Shown here: piece by piece, positions 1 to 12,060 of the stretch
Position numbering within the stretch: position 1 is the stretch's first letter
How the letters are laid out: every line of letters starts with the position of its first letter
Assembly: GCA_009617715.1 (NCBI GenBank)
Contig: VTFK01000092.1
Span: 124,001-188,000 of the forward strand
Reading direction: 5' to 3'
Length of the DNA stretch: 64,000 nucleotides
Source of the DNA: Plectrocnemia conspersa
Taxonomy: Eukaryota; Arthropoda; Insecta; Trichoptera; Polycentropodidae
Notes under the pieces: model-generated
What the model was told of the DNA's origin: nothing
Databases searched by the model: none
What the model saw: the letters and a program-made list of their open reading frames with translations, nothing else
Made by a program: the position numbers and the translations under genes

Positions 1-1260
1 TCACAAATTTTTCAATTGTATTTTATGTTATATGAAACAATTTTTATTCATATATTAAGATCTAGATAAGTGAAAAGACATTTTTTGTTATATTTAAAAG
101 AAGTGTTTAGAAAATACTGTCATTTACAATTTTTAATAAAACAATGTATTTATCGGTCAATATTAATAATTCAATTTTTATATGCCATATATTTTGCTTA
201 TATAAATTATTAAAAAGCAAACCTAGTGATTTTTTATAATAAAATCATTCACCTTAGTTTTCCTAATTTAATGGTTAAATATTGAGATGATTCACGTATG
301 CTAATAAAGTGTTTTAATAATAATAATATTCGCTTCATAGTTCGATGGTATATAATTTAATTCGAATGACTTAAAAATTTACAAATATCCACTGTCCAGT
401 TTTTTCAAATAATTCAGTTGGGTAATAAGAATTTGCAATTAATTTCTAAGTAACCTCAATGTTTAACTGATATAATTAAAAAAAATAAAAGATAATTTTG
501 AATCAATTTTTAAAACATTTTTTATATTATATACATTTTGATATTTTTTATTGAATTAATACAGGTAAATTAGTAAAGATAAAAACTAGTGTCTTTTTAT
601 AATTATAATATTTTCCTCAGTTTTCCTGATGTCAAAGTTAAAAATCTAGATGATGTATTTATGCAATAATAATAGTTGCATCACTGATACATGACATTTA
701 ATTTAAATAAACAAATAATTTTTATAATTAAAATACTATGTAAAAAAACTTTGTCCATTAATAATCTACAGAAGACAATTAGGTAATTATAAATTCTTAT
801 CCATTTTCTAGTAAGTTCAATGATAAACTGTCACGGTTAAAAAAATAATATGTAACTTTTTTGTGAAACATACATTTTGGTTATTTCCATTGTGTTATTT
901 TAAGTAAATTATCTATTAGAAATCAAAACTAGTGATTTTTATAATTAAATCATTCTCAGTCTCATGATTAAAAATCGAGATGATTTACTAATGCTATAAT
1001 AATTGCATAAATAATTAAATTAAAATGACTAAATAATTTCTATATTCCAAATAAAACACTATCTTAAAAAAATCTACAAAAATCCACTGTTCATAATTAT
1101 TTTCATAAAAGGCAGTTAAGTAATAGGGCGTGGTAAACCAATCCTCAATGTTTAACTGCTATAATTAAAAAAATAAAGTAAAAGCTTTTCAAATATATTT
1201 TCAATACATACATTTTAGTTATTTTTTTGTGCTATCACAGCTTAAATTTTGAAAAAATTA
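1..1260. repeat. Diverged tandem repeat, unit about 350 bp
   Basis: At least three imperfect head-to-tail units can be aligned by eye. The anchor CTAGTG followed by a T-run and ATAAT recurs at 223, 586 and 929, giving spacings of 363 and 343 bp. Each unit then shows a TCAGTTTTCCT-like or CTCAGT block, an ATGAT block, a TCCACTGT/TCCATT block and a run ending in ACATTTTGGTTAT-like sequence. A partial unit precedes the first. Units are very AT-rich and have no open frame. The array may continue beyond the left edge. A satellite-like block or the relic of a tandemly amplified element are both possible. Confidence 0.6.
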
Positions 1261-2149
1261 TTAAAATCGACTTATGTATTATTTAGAGTTCAAAAAATTA
1301 AATAATGTGCACAAACAAACATTAGTGTGTTTATAAAACAACAAACCAAAATACTTCTAGCAGTTGTTTTGAAGGAATTTAAAACAATCAACATGTCAAT
1401 AAGATAATTGGTGTTTAACACAAATGTCAATCAAAGAAGTATTTTGTGTGAAGATCATAAACAAATTGGATATAATTCGTTTTGAGTTCTACTAAACGTT
1501 TTATAAAACAAAATTTTGGTAAAAAAATTAACTAATGTTGCACCGTGCAAATTTGGGATATTGCTAGTAAGTGGTTAAAAATCTTATCAACAGTCTTAGA
1601 ACCAACAAAAAGCTTCCATTTAAGTCGATATTATGACAAAAAACAGACATATTTATAAAAATACAATTATTGATGAAAAACTTTATTTATAAATGATTTT
1701 TTCCTGCTAATTACGTACTAAAGGACGAATTTTTATTTAATATAATTTAATTAATCATCTAAGTTAAGATTTTCTATATTTATCTGTTACTGTTTTTTTT
1801 TCTCAGGCCATCAACGTATGCTCTATATTTAGATACAAATTTGGCAGTGTTGCTTTAAGTGACAATAGAGTTGTCAAATCCTGAGATATTATTTTTTATA
1901 ATTATTTGCTATTGCAAATATGAGAATTTCATATTTAGAAAAACGATTATTTTAATCTAAAAATATAGGTAAATAATTTACAATTATACCATTATTATGT
2001 TATAAAGTACACATAAAATAGCTGCATGTATCATCCAAACATATTTCACCCTTGTTCTTATTTCACTAAATGTTAAAGTATAATTGGTATGTAAATCTGA
2101 CACTTTAAAACACAATTTAAAACACAACCCCCAAAATCTTCGAGCCTCA
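1261..2149. other. AT-rich, no gene seen
   Basis: Low-complexity AT-rich sequence. No frame resembles a protein and no terminal repeats were recognised. Confidence 0.6.
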
Positions 2150-2690
2150 CCTATTATCGGTTTGCAACGGAGCTTGCGCCAAAACTCTCGGTATCTCTTC
2201 TTCTCAACACACTTGGCCAACTTCACTTTAGAGTAGCTCCACTTCGAGCTTCGTTCGGGGGTTCAACGGGGCCGGAAGCGGTTCGCTCTCCACATTTCCG
2301 GCACGGTGTCAGGCCGTTCCGGAACGGTCGCGTGCCACGTGCGCTGCGTTCCGGACGCTCCGGACACACTGGGTGCTGCGGCTCTTTCTCGGACACGTCT
2401 GCCAAAAAAAGTGTCCCGTTCCGCTGTGTGTGTATGTGTTGTTTCTATTATTACCCAAAGTGTGGCTCGCTTTCTTCTTCTTCCCCCTTTTTATTTTGTA
2501 TGCTGCAACAGCAGCACATCGTCACGCTATTTTCATCTAAGAGAGACGTTACGATGCGATTGTCTTCCGAAAGTTTCACGGTCATTCATCCACTGTCCAT
2601 CTGGTGCGAGCTATTGCTTCCGAGAGCAATGGTGCGTCTGGAGATGCTCATTGCAGATACTTTGGCGTCAAGTTTAGGATGAGTAATTTT
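2150..2690. other. GC-rich island, possible promoter or regulatory region
   Basis: Composition changes abruptly: 2240-2420 is dense in CpG while both flanks are AT-rich. It contains the perfect palindrome CCGTTCCGGAACGG at 2314-2327, a CACGTG E-box at about 2336, and repeated CCGGAC/TCCGGAC words. A pyrimidine-rich stretch (2460-2490) follows. Overlapping open frames of 116 and 123 codons run through the island on the plus strand, but they show no recognisable domain and are the kind of frames GC-rich DNA produces by chance. It could be a promoter with 5' untranslated sequence, an enhancer, or a short unrecognised gene. Confidence 0.35.
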
Positions 2691-2814
2691 GTGCATGTCA
2701 AGTTATAACCGGCTACTTAATAATCATCCTTATTTTGAACATACCATTTAATTAGTGCCCTGATCGAGTTTACTGTTATGTTTATGTCATCCACATATTT
2801 AAAAGTACTTTTTT

Positions 2815-3740
2815 TAAACTTGTTAATTATTTCTATGTAACCCTCCTGATTCTTTGCTGAGCGAAACACTTTTTCAGTTGTCATCTTCGATGTTTCTTAC
2901 CAAAACATATTCTTTCTTAATAAAATACATTTTTTAGATTTTTCCCATTATTGAGGTATAATAGAAGCATATATTTCGGATCTGTGAACCATATATCCAA
3001 AGTACTTCATATTCCTCCATTTGATGGTTGAAATAAGTTTTCGATCGCATCCTATCATGAAGAGAATTTGATCATTAAAGACTCTCAAAGTCCATTGAAC
3101 TTTTAGCATACGCATATAAAGCCAAATCTCCAGTCTATAGTTGTATTAATTTTTGAAGTCCAGGTCTCGCATCTATACAATAGCACTTTACGAATTTATT
3201 TTTAGTTTGAAGATGTAAGTGCTTGTTTGTGAGAAGAGCTTTAAATTAAAAAATAGCTTCTATACATTTTGATGCGAGCTTTAACCTCTTCGTTAGATCC
3301 ATTTCGTCGTTCATCCAACTATGCAGGTATTTAAAATGCGTCACTTTCTCAATTCTATATCCGTATAATTTTAAGCTTACTGTTTTTTCATAGGTCTTTT
3401 ATTATTCTTTTTTTATTTAAAATATCCAAGAATCTTTAAAGGTCTTCAATCCGTATCATCAGCATAACGAATGTAACTAATTGTCCCACCGCCGATTTTA
3501 ATTCCTATTTGCCCCTTGAGTGCTTCTTTATATATGGTTTATATGTATACTCTGTGCATTGTAAATAATAGGAAAATTAACAAATCACTGTTGGACAGTT
3601 CTTTCAATGATTATTACTGCTAATTTAAACCAAAACAGTTTTTTTAAAAGTCCTATAATATGCCCTCTATAACGTGTTTTACACGATCAAATGAATACTG
3701 AAAATCTATGAAGTTGGTGTTAACAGGTTAACGAACGTCT
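2815..3740 (-). pseudogene. Non-LTR retrotransposon reverse transcriptase, 3' half, decayed
   Basis: Read on the minus strand, this stretch carries the end of a LINE ORF2 broken by stops and frameshifts. In order: a remnant of the palm motif near 3700 resembling FDRVKH, the block KEALKGQIGIKIGGGTISYI, then the catalytic RYADDT at 3452-3469, the thumb-like THFKYLHSWMNDEMD near 3320-3350, ALLTNKHLHLQTKNKFVKCY at 3190-3250, RKLISTIKWRNMKYFGYM near 3010-3060, and FRSAKNQEGYIEIINKF near 2820-2870. These blocks and their order match a LINE class common in insect genomes, in which the RT ends in a YFGH segment followed by an FRAA-like tail. No 5' part, endonuclease or target-site duplication was found, so it looks like a 5'-truncated old insertion. 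Confidence 0.75.
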
Positions 3741-4146
3741 GCATAAGAGTTCTCAATTATTCATAGTTTTAAACCATTCGAATATTGAACAAAAAATGGA
3801 AGAAGTATTCGAATATTCGAATTATTCGTATTTTTTTCATGATTTTTAATGCAAAAAATCAATAAATTGCCTGTAAAATATTATATAATTAAAAAATAAT
3901 TATTTAAAAATAATTATTTATATATAAATATAAACAATAATTTTTTAATTTTATAAAATATTAATCAGTGCGTCTTTTTCAGTTTTTTAAAATCACCAGA
4001 ATTAAAAAAAAAAAAAATTTGATGGAACATTTTAAATATATAATTTCATCGATTTTTTTGTACATACAAAAGAGAATTTGATATGCATTAGGAATGGATC
4101 TGTATTGGCGTTTTTTTGGGAGGATTTGCATATAAATTAAATTAAC
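3741..4146. other. AT-rich with ATTCGAAT palindrome cluster
   Basis: Around 3770-3835 the palindromic word ATTCGAAT or its half occurs several times in 60 bases. The remainder is AT homopolymer-like sequence without an open frame. Confidence 0.5.
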
Positions 4147-4225
4147 TAGCACGATAGACGAGTGGTATGTCTTCGATTATTGACCTGAAAGACACGGGTT
4201 CGAATCCCATACGGAACTTAGTTTT
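4147..4225 (+). repeat. tRNA-derived repeat relic, family 1
   Basis: An A-box-like TAGACGAGTGG at about 4156 is followed about 43 bases on by a perfect B-box GGTTCGAATCC at 4199. The two boxes have tRNA-like spacing, but acceptor and anticodon stems do not pair convincingly, so it is not a functional tRNA. Closely similar sequences occur at 35630-35700 and, on the minus strand, at 50890-50970. All share GGTAT/GGTGT, CGCTGAC or CGATTATTGAC, CTGAAAG and a CCCATA-type tail. This is how an old tRNA-derived SINE head looks. Confidence 0.5.
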
Positions 4226-4944
4226 TTTAAATTTCTATTGTGGCTGGAAGATACCATATAATTATATTTTCAATCGATCATCACAGATTCGGTTTACCTA
4301 ATCTCACGAATAAATATCGCGATGATTAATTAAATCAAGCTAAGTTGTACATATCTGATATTGATTTTTTTTTAAAATGAGCTATTTTCAGCTCATAGAG
4401 AATATCTTATATGTATTAAAAAAATACTGAAATAAAATGTTTGCGTTTTGTAACAACAAATACATAAAAACGAAAATGAGAGGCATACCTGTTTTTGAGA
4501 TAATAAATGGTGGTGTTTCCAACATTGTTTCGTTCAACGAACGAATTCTGCGTATTTCGGTCATAATAGATACTACCGATATACATTCTACTTAGAAATG
4601 TTTTTAGAAGATAGCATTCTTTTGTAAAAAAAAAGTGTCACAATGTCTCGTATTTCAAAATAAAAAACTACACTTAAAAGACCATGAATTTTGAAGCAGC
4701 ATTAGTTAAAAAAATGACCTGTGCTGCTCAAGTATAAAAATTGTTTCATTCTAAGATATATTTAACGATTGTATAACAAAAATTATTAAATTTATTAAAT
4801 GATATTTTTAAGTGTCTTTTGTGCTTTGAATAATTATCGGCAGATTTTTATACACAATTTATTTACATATAGCATCGATAGTATTGCGATAAGAGGTTAA
4901 AAATCTAGCGATCCTCGAATCGTTATTGAGTCAATGTTTCTTTA
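4226..4944. other. AT-rich, no gene seen
   Basis: No coding potential, repeats or regulatory words stand out here. Confidence 0.6.
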
Positions 4945-4946
4945 TA

Positions 4947-4970
4947 TTAGGGGTACCGGAAAGAAAACCA
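4947..4970 (+). repeat. mariner terminal inverted repeat, left
   Basis: Begins directly after a TA dinucleotide. The core GGGGTACCGGAAA is repeated inverted at the other end. Confidence 0.9.
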
Positions 4971-5025
4971 TTATTTTAAACATCACAGGTCTTATTGAAA
5001 TTTTATTTTCCTATTATCTTACATA

Positions 5026-6070
5026 TTATAAAATATAATTCCCATAGTTATCTAGAACTGTTTGCCAACTTTTAGGCATTTTTTGGATTCGCGCTTTATA
5101 ACAATTTGGTGGTTTCGAATTAAAATACGAATTTAAATGATTTTCGACTTCCTTCAAATTTTCAATTTTTTTGTCCCTAAATGAATGTTCCATAAATCTA
5201 AAGAGATAAAAATCAGAAGGAGCGAGGTCTGGCGAATATGGAGGGTGCTTCAAGACTTCAAAATTTAAATTGCATATTTTTTCACGGTTCATCTTTGCAC
5301 TGAGAGGGTGCGCGTGGTCGTGTAACAGAATCACTCCTTTTCGGTTTATCAAATTCGGACGTTTCACTTTAAATTTCTCATTCAATCTTTCGAGTTGTTG
5401 ACAATAAACTTCTGCAGTTATCGTATCACCCAGTTTTAACAGTTCATAATGGATAATTCCACGAATATCCCACCATACACACAATAGGACTTGCGAAGGG
5501 CGAGGTCGGGCTTAGGGGTCGGAACAGGTACTTCCTTCTTTGAAAGCCATGGTTTTTTTCGCACCACGATGTCGTATACTATCCACTTTTCGTCACTAGT
5601 CACAATTTGATCCAAATATGGGTGAATTTTGTTTCTTGACAACAGTACATCGCACGTGTTCATTCGCTCCTCTTTGTTCGCTACGGACAGCGCACGGGGA
5701 ACCCAAACACCCATTCGATTAGTTTTGCCGAACTTTTTTGTGTTCTTGCACTGTAGACCACGGAGCAGCAAGTTTTTGAGATAAATCCTCGATACTTTGA
5801 CGAGGATTTGATTCAAAATGACCTTCAGCAGTTCATCGTCGAATTTCGAAAGTCGTCCTGATTTCGGAACGTATGTTAAGGTCCTATCGCCAGATTTAAA
5901 TCGCCGGAACCAAAACTGGCATCTGTTTGCTGTTATTACTGCTCCATAAATTTCAATAATGGTTTTAGCTGCCTTAGTTGCTTTCCAGCCTTAATCGAAA
6001 AAAAAGTAGCATGCAATGCCGTATGTATTGTTCGATTGCTTCTGGTTTGCTAATTTTACCCTTAAGATTA
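5026..6070 (-). pseudogene. mariner transposase, frameshifted
   Basis: The minus-strand product would be a DD34D transposase that cuts and pastes the element. Visible pieces run from the N-terminus: KPEAIEQYIRHCMLLFF near 6000-6060, a helix-turn-helix region with WFRRFKSGD and PKSGRLSKFDDELLK near 5815-5900, a second HTH remnant, then the signature WVPRAL at about 5690. The first catalytic Asp is in VTSDEKW. The second is in ILLHDHAHP, and the third, 34 residues after it, is in YSPDLAPSDF. The C-terminus PKSWQTVLDNYGNYI is normal for the family. At least four frame changes are needed to read through (near 5990, 5800, 5710 and 5500), so no functional protein can be made. The catalytic triad residues themselves are retained. 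Confidence 0.9.
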
Positions 6071-6199
6071 AAAAAAAAAGATATTTATGGTGCAAAAAGA
6101 AAGCCGAGGAACAATACTATAGAAAAAAAAACTTACAAAGATGCTCACTCTACCGTGTCTAGGGTCAAACTGATCTCAAACAAGGAATGTAAAAAAAAA

Positions 6200-6223
6200 T
6201 GGAATCTTTTCCGGTACCCCTAA
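6200..6223 (-). repeat. mariner terminal inverted repeat, right
   Basis: Complement of the left end. It is followed immediately by TA. Confidence 0.9.
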
Positions 6224-6225
6224 TA

Positions 6226-7928
6226 TAACACATCACAAATACAGATAAATTTATTTCCATTTTTATATACAATACAGATGTTCAAATACACTTGATAAAA
6301 ATAACACAAATCAAAGATTGATAAGCGTCAAATTTTCCACGAATTTTTCAACTATCTTTCTGTTAGATTCCAACGCGCGAATATTTGGTAAGCGGGGATA
6401 TTCTCATTAAAATTTCACCCACGTCTTTCACGCGTCACAAATGACGAGAATGTCACGCATGGGAATTTTCATTTTCGACAATATAATACACGCATATACA
6501 CACATGACCATCATAATTCGTTTATTGGACCTAACGGACAAAGCTCCCCTCTTAAAAGCTTAGACCGAATTCTTTGAATGAAAAGCTCGCGCAATAAATT
6601 ACTTTTGTTCAAAAGAAATACAGTAGACTACGTGACCTATGGTCGATCAGTAGCATTTTCAGACACTAAATAATTTTCTAATTATATTTTAAAACTAGTG
6701 ATTCAATTTGAAAATTTACGATCAAGTGGCAAAGCGTATTTATTATTTACAACCGAGTTAAATGCACTTACTACTTAATAAACACAATCAAGATATATAT
6801 AATATAAATGTAAATTGGTTTCTTAAGTTTATTGTAAAAATTACACATTATTAATACTTTGTATCTGTCATTCTGATACATATGTATAATTGTATAAAAA
6901 TATCACATCTCCAAAAGAGCGACTCAAGAAAATAGCTTCTATTTCTGTCAATAATATATTATTAGTTTATCATAAGCACGAAAAAATATACTCAATCTAT
7001 TATTTATAGTCTCACCATTTCTCAAGCAATCAATCTTAATACGATGTTCGATAATTTAATTTTTGAGCATTTTAAAAGAGGTTTTCTTTGTTGAAAATAT
7101 AATAATAAAAGTTTTTTAATTAAAGGAAGCTGAATTTGTGAAAAAGAATAATCGAATAAATTAGTCATAATTAACTGTGAAAGACATTCAAGGCCTAAAA
7201 ATAAAACGAATTAAGCGTATGTATTAATAATTTTTAAGTCAAAGTATAACAATTAAGATGTAAGAAGTTAAAATGGCAATTCCACTCGTTAAAAACTCAT
7301 TTAAATTATTATTTTTTTGCAAGAGTTTGTAATTTAAATTTGGAGTTAAAATTATTCTGCGATATTAATAAAGCGATTTTAATTTTAAAAATAGATTTAC
7401 AATTAAATCATTGGAATGATATAAGAATATAATTAATTTATTTTAAAAACGCTTCTTATACAAATATTTACAGTAAATTAATCGAGCTATTTTATAAATA
7501 AAGATAAGTCATGTCACGATATCAGCTTACAAAAAATCTTCTTTCAGAGCTGTGAAGTCACGGTGCAGATTTGAACCGAGATAAACAAAAAGTTTGAGCA
7601 GTGTCTCGAATTACTACGCCTACGGACATTGTTCGGTTTTACGACACAGCTTTTGAATGCTCTGGCACGATGAAAACAATTCAAAGTCCCTTTGTAACAA
7701 TATATCTGTTTGGTAGTTTTCTTTAGAATTTTATTTGGTTTTCAAAAATTGAATTTGAACTGCGCTTTTCCAAAATCATCACAGCAAAGATATTTATTGA
7801 AAAAATAACATTAAATAATCGAAAGCAAAATAATATTTATCTACGAAATGGGAAAATATATATAAATACAGATAAAAAAATGCAACCAATGTACGTAACA
7901 CTAATATGCTATATAAATGATATATTAT
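6226..7928. other. Intergenic; island at 6340-6610, otherwise AT-rich
   Basis: The segment 6340-6610 is richer in GC and CpG than its flanks and has no protein-like frame. It contains TCACAAATGACG and two nearby TCACGC words. A second weak island (7550-7700) has a 60-codon open frame on the minus strand with no recognisable domain. The rest is featureless AT-rich DNA. Confidence 0.4.
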
Positions 7929-7929
7929 A

Positions 7930-8015
7930 TTATATGTATTTAGGTCGGAAAAGCTAGGTCCGTAAGGTCCAGACTGCTAACCCAAAGGCCTCGAGTTCAA
8001 GCCGCCGTAGTATAC
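7930..8015 (+). repeat. tRNA-derived repeat relic, family 2
   Basis: The stretch GTCGGAAAAGCTAGGTCCG, then CCAGACTGCTAACCC, then TCGAGTTCAAGCC aligns along its length with 41150-41232, and both are followed by an AT-rich tail. The TTCAAG block sits where a T-loop/B-box would. Stems are poorly paired, so it is a SINE-like relic and not a tRNA gene. Confidence 0.4.
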
Positions 8016-8397
8016 TTGATTTTTTATTTACAATGTGACATCTATTGATTATAAATTATAATACGCCTAATAATTTATAATTAATTTTATAGATACATAA
8101 TAGTCACCGATTTTCATACGAAAACAATTGTAGGTATTCATTATATCTGAATGACTCATAAATATATATCATATATAAAAATTTTATTTTTATTTTTTTC
8201 AGGATAGCTTGAGCAAACGAAAGAAATGGATAAATGGAGAGAAAATAACGTTTGTTTTTATATCCAACCGTTTGTGTAAATGGCCGTTTGATTATTACAA
8301 GGATAATTAAGATATTGATGGTTTTTATTAGACGGATTTTGAAGCTCATAAAGAAAAGGGTTTAAAGAGTTTTCATGGTAAGTGCTGCCTTTGTAAA

Positions 8398-8450
8398 TTC
8401 TAGGTGGCTATTGTGCAATTCTGGGTGTGGTACTGAAATCTAATCTTATG
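8398..8450 (+). repeat. Dispersed repeat R1, copy 1 (core only)
   Basis: Contains GTGGCTATTGTGCAA followed by TTCTGGGTG. The same core recurs at about 11940, 12461 and, inverted, at 30155-30185. This copy matches only over the first 25-30 bases. Confidence 0.5.
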
Positions 8451-9138
8451 TTATGTTTGCATATGGTTTTTGTTGATATACCAACATATTTAGTTAACTT
8501 TGCATTGTTTTGTTATTAAGACATTTTTAATTAGAGTAGCGTTAAGCTTAATAAATATTTATTTTTAAAGCTATATTATAATTTTCCTGAGCATTTTAAA
8601 TCTAGCAATAGATTTTTATTCGCTATAGTCGATTTAGCCATTGTCAGTTATAGTATCAGATTTTAGCTATAGTTATTAGTTATTATAATTCAAAACAATA
8701 GTTTACAGATACTAGAAAAACCTAATTATATATAATATTTGAAATCAAGTTGGATCATAATGTTTGAATTTTACTATTTTTTTAAGAAAAAATTCTATTT
8801 AAATTACTGTATAACCATTAGCTGAAAATTAAGCTTAAAATTTATGCAGTATTTCCTGTACAATAAAATGTGGCTAAATTAATAGTAAAATATTTTTTTG
8901 ATGTTGATACTAATCTATAACAATTAGTGAATATTTCAGGAAAAAAATGCTTTTCTAGATGGACAAGTCAAACATAAACTGACTATTAAGAAATATATAA
9001 ACAACATTGAAAATTAACTGTAAATAGGCTCCGTATTTTTGAACATAAAAATAATTTTATATAAATTATAAATAAATTTAAAAATATTATTTTTAATAAT
9101 GAAGACAGCGTTTGATATTAGATTTTAAATATACTGCG
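8451..9138. other. AT-rich, no gene seen
   Basis: Featureless AT-rich sequence. Confidence 0.6.
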
Positions 9139-9505
9139 CAACAATTAAAAGGTGTTTTTAGGCTGCAGGAGTCTGAAGTGGGTTTGCTCTGGATTTCTGA
9201 CATTGAGTGGATGCGAAGGGAGAAGCGGCGATTTTTGCGATATTTGGATAAGTTGCAGTCTAAGTTCTTGAGAACAGATGTTTAAGTGTAGGTGCCAGTA
9301 AAATATCTGAGTGGAAGAGGTGAAATCTGGGAAGAAATACTAAAAGAAGAAGGGAAATGCTAGGTAAATTTTGATATCTAACCATTTTTTAGTAAAACGA
9401 CCGATTAAAGAATGGTGGCGATATTTTTTAAATTAAATTGCTGTTGGCCGATAAAAAAATTACGAACGGCCATTTGAGGATAAACCCAAATACACGGGTT
9501 TTATT
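9139..9505 (+). repeat. Dispersed repeat R2, copy 1
   Basis: The left part (9139-9330) aligns with 58307-58575: both begin CAACAATTAA and contain AAGTGGGTTTGCTCTG, a GAGTGGA block, ATGCGAAG and GAGAAGCGGCG, then TTTAAGTGT. The right part (9385-9505) aligns with 59140-59265 through a block containing TAAACCCAAATACACG. The two halves are adjacent here but about 560 bp apart in the other copy. No coding signal or terminal repeats were found, and the class is unknown. Confidence 0.5.
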
Positions 9506-10455
9506 CTCAAAGCAACAGAAAAGTTTAATTTTTTTTGACTTGAACCATAAGACTTAAGCTATTAAATGGTTTTCCACGGTTGTGTCGCAATTTAACGAAA
9601 AAACTTTTTTTTACAACTTAGCAATAAATTATTCTATTAAATTGTTTATATAAGAATGACTCAATTGATCAAATCGACACTTTCGAAATATACAAATTAT
9701 GAATACCATTAGCTGTGTAAGTTTTCAGAAAATATTTTAATTACTTTTACAGTATTTTAAAGAATAATTTTGCAAATTTTTGATATATTTTATTTTAATT
9801 AAAAACAGCACTTAAAACGAATACCAAATAATTTATCTCTAAAAACGTGTTATTTTTATATAAAAAACAAGTTATCTTATCTTTGTGGTAAAGAAATGAA
9901 AACTTATTTTATTGTTATTTATAAAATAAAAGTGTAGTGGCCATATAAGAATCTCATATAGATTTTAAATTCTTGAGTCGATCACTTATTGATTAAACAC
10001 ACAAAATTTCAAGCAATAATAATAACATTTTTTCCATAAAAATAGTATTTTTTCACAATTCTCTCAATATTTATTTCTTAAAATATTTTATTACCCACTG
10101 AGAACGCCAAAAGCAATAATAAGATTTTTGATGGTAAATATTCAGATATTTCAACAACAAATTTGATTACTAACTACTTAATCATAATAAAAATTATTGT
10201 AACACAAGTAAATCCCATTTATTGTGTAAAAATTAGCTATATTAAGCTAAATAAATAAATAAATTTCTTATTCATGATTAAATAATACAGGTAAACAACA
10301 CCTTAATCCCCCAAAGATGCCAAGCATTTATCAAATGCTTTGCGGCCCGTAGCGATAATACAATAAATTCATCCAATATTAACGAACTCCGGATTTAACT
10401 GATATACTAAATTAATCAATTACACACACTGAACAATAAAACGGTTTTATTTACA
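9506..10455. other. AT-rich; small hairpin at 10322-10340
   Basis: AT-rich DNA. One short stem-loop is visible, AAGCATTT-ATC-AAATGCTT, beside a slightly GC-richer patch. Nothing else was recognised. Confidence 0.5.
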
Positions 10456-10720
10456 TTCTCCGAGCTAATATTTACTCGACAGATTATTTTCACTTCGGTC
10501 GACACGCAATCGCCTTATGGCCCGTGCGAGATTTTTATATAGAAGAAGCCGAAAGCATTTTTGCTTCGATGAATGTTTTATTTGTTTTAAAAACACGCTA
10601 AAAACATCTGGATGAGTTGCGCAATTTTTTTGAGAATTAACTGTCAAAATGACAGCTAGTTGGCGTTGATGGAAAATTTACGACGCCGCGATTCGCGGTC
10701 ACTCTTTGAGGTATAACTTA
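10456..10720. other. GC-richer island, possible regulatory element
   Basis: CpG-rich relative to its flanks. It contains the inverted pair CTGTCA-AAA-TGACAG at 10641-10655, which matches the TGACAG core bound by TALE homeodomain proteins of the Meis/Homothorax type, and a TTATATAG word near 10533. No protein-like frame is present. Confidence 0.3.
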
Positions 10721-11285
10721 GTTTCAATATTGAATAAACGAGATTTTATATAGTATACAAATTGTCATATCGGTAAACTTCGAGACGACAAAATACTAAT
10801 CTTCTACAATTTTACTATGGACTATGTATATAAGTGATACTATTGAGTATTTAGGTGTATATTTATTTTGTAAAAATATGCTCAAGAGTCCTGCAAAAAA
10901 TACTATAGTTTTAAATATATGTTAAAGTAAATGACTTTTACCAGTAAAGTTCAATGTTGATTTAAGAAAATGTCACGATTTTCGAAGAATTTTATTAAAA
11001 AAAAAGTTGTAATTTATAATTAAGGTAAATTATCCATAGAAATTAAAATAAGTCATTGCGTTGACATTTTTGAGAATTTAATTTATTGGTAAAAACAAAC
11101 ACTAAAAAAATATTTTTTGTAGTAAAATATAAAAATAAATTAATAAGTAAACGTGCTTAAAAATATATGTTAAATTTAGAATTAGAAAAAACAGTTGTAT
11201 TGTATCAAATTAACAATACCTTTAAAATTTGATTACATCGCAAATATTTTGATTATTAATACCATGTTCGGATATAATTTTTTTT
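10721..11285. other. AT-rich, no gene seen
   Basis: The segment around 11030-11060 resembles part of the tandem unit at the left edge (GTAAATTATC followed by GAAATTAAAA). Otherwise it is featureless. Confidence 0.45.
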
Positions 11286-11500
11286 ATCCCGTACTTGGAA
11301 ACATTGGCTTTTGCTCCGTCGGGAACAAGGATTACTTTCTTCCCGATTTTGCTCGACCATACCACAAGCTACAAATCTCATTTGCCAGATTTGCTAACGA
11401 GTCTTGTAAATGGATTCTGTGACGTTATCCGAGATGTCAAGGGGCAAAAAGAGACGTTATCTCCACAAGTCGGTCGCCCAAAAACGGTAGTGTTTAATAT
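11286..11500. other. GC-richer unique segment, function unknown
   Basis: Stands out from its surroundings by composition. Overlapping open frames on the plus strand reach 118 codons but look random, and the minus strand has in-frame stops. It could be a decayed exon or a conserved non-coding element; I cannot tell which. Confidence 0.25.
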
Positions 11501-11929
11501 TGCTTTGTATACTGTTAAATTTATATTATATATGATACTAACACAATGGAATCTAGTTTATATACAAGTTGAAAAGAATATGTTTCATATATTTATAATA
11601 TTTTTATGGATAGTGAAAAAGTATTTGACAAGCTTTGTTATGACATTTTAGTGCTAAAACCTTTGTACTTTGAATTTTCCTGATATCATAATTTCATTAA
11701 TAAAAAGTTGTAAGAGGGATTTATGATAGCTAAATGGCAAATAAGTATTTCATCTCAGAATTTTAACATGGGTTCACTGTTGTTTCTATTATTTGTAAAC
11801 GTCATAACTTGACTATTATTATAGATTGAACGCCTATGACTTGAAAGTGTTTAAAAGCATTCGAAAGATTTTTGCCTCGTCTTTGAAAACTGATTTAGAC
11901 CGTTTATTTTTTAGAATTTGTGTTAAAAC

Positions 11930-12060
11930 GACTGACCTATGTGGCTATTGTGCAAGTTTAGGTGCTCTGCCGATTGATCATATTTTGCTAAACCAAACTA
12001 TTGTCGTTTGATGATTTATAAAAACCATTATTTAAGCTACCTATAAAAATTATATTACTT
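11930..12060 (+). repeat. Dispersed repeat R1, copy 2
   Basis: GTGGCTATTGTGCAA, then TTAGGTGCTCTGCCGATT, then a degenerate tail with TGATTTATAAA and AATTATATTACTT. It aligns with the copy 520 bp downstream over about 120 bp. Confidence 0.6.

Larger units (their letters stand above)
4947..6223 (-). mobile_element. mariner-family DNA transposon, full length but inactive
   Basis: A 1277-bp element with terminal inverted repeats (TIRs) that match at about 20 of 24 positions: 4947-4970 begins TTAGGGGTACCGGAAA and 6200-6223 is its complement. TA dinucleotides flank both ends (4945-4946 and 6224-6225), the target-site duplication expected for Tc1/mariner elements. Length, TIR size and the single internal transposase on the minus strand all fit mariner. 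The transposase is broken by several frameshifts, so the copy cannot move by itself, although its ends look recognisable and could in principle have been mobilised in trans. Confidence 0.9.

Noticed and set aside
2306..2682. Overlapping 116- and 123-codon frames as a real gene
   Set aside because: Two frames are open at once because of GC-rich composition, no domain is visible and codon use is not gene-like.
5978..6223. 81-codon plus-strand frame
   Set aside because: Lies antisense to the mariner transposase N-terminus and terminal repeat.
7550..7760. Minus-strand Cys-containing frame resembling a FLYWCH finger
   Set aside because: Cysteine and histidine spacing does not fit the domain.
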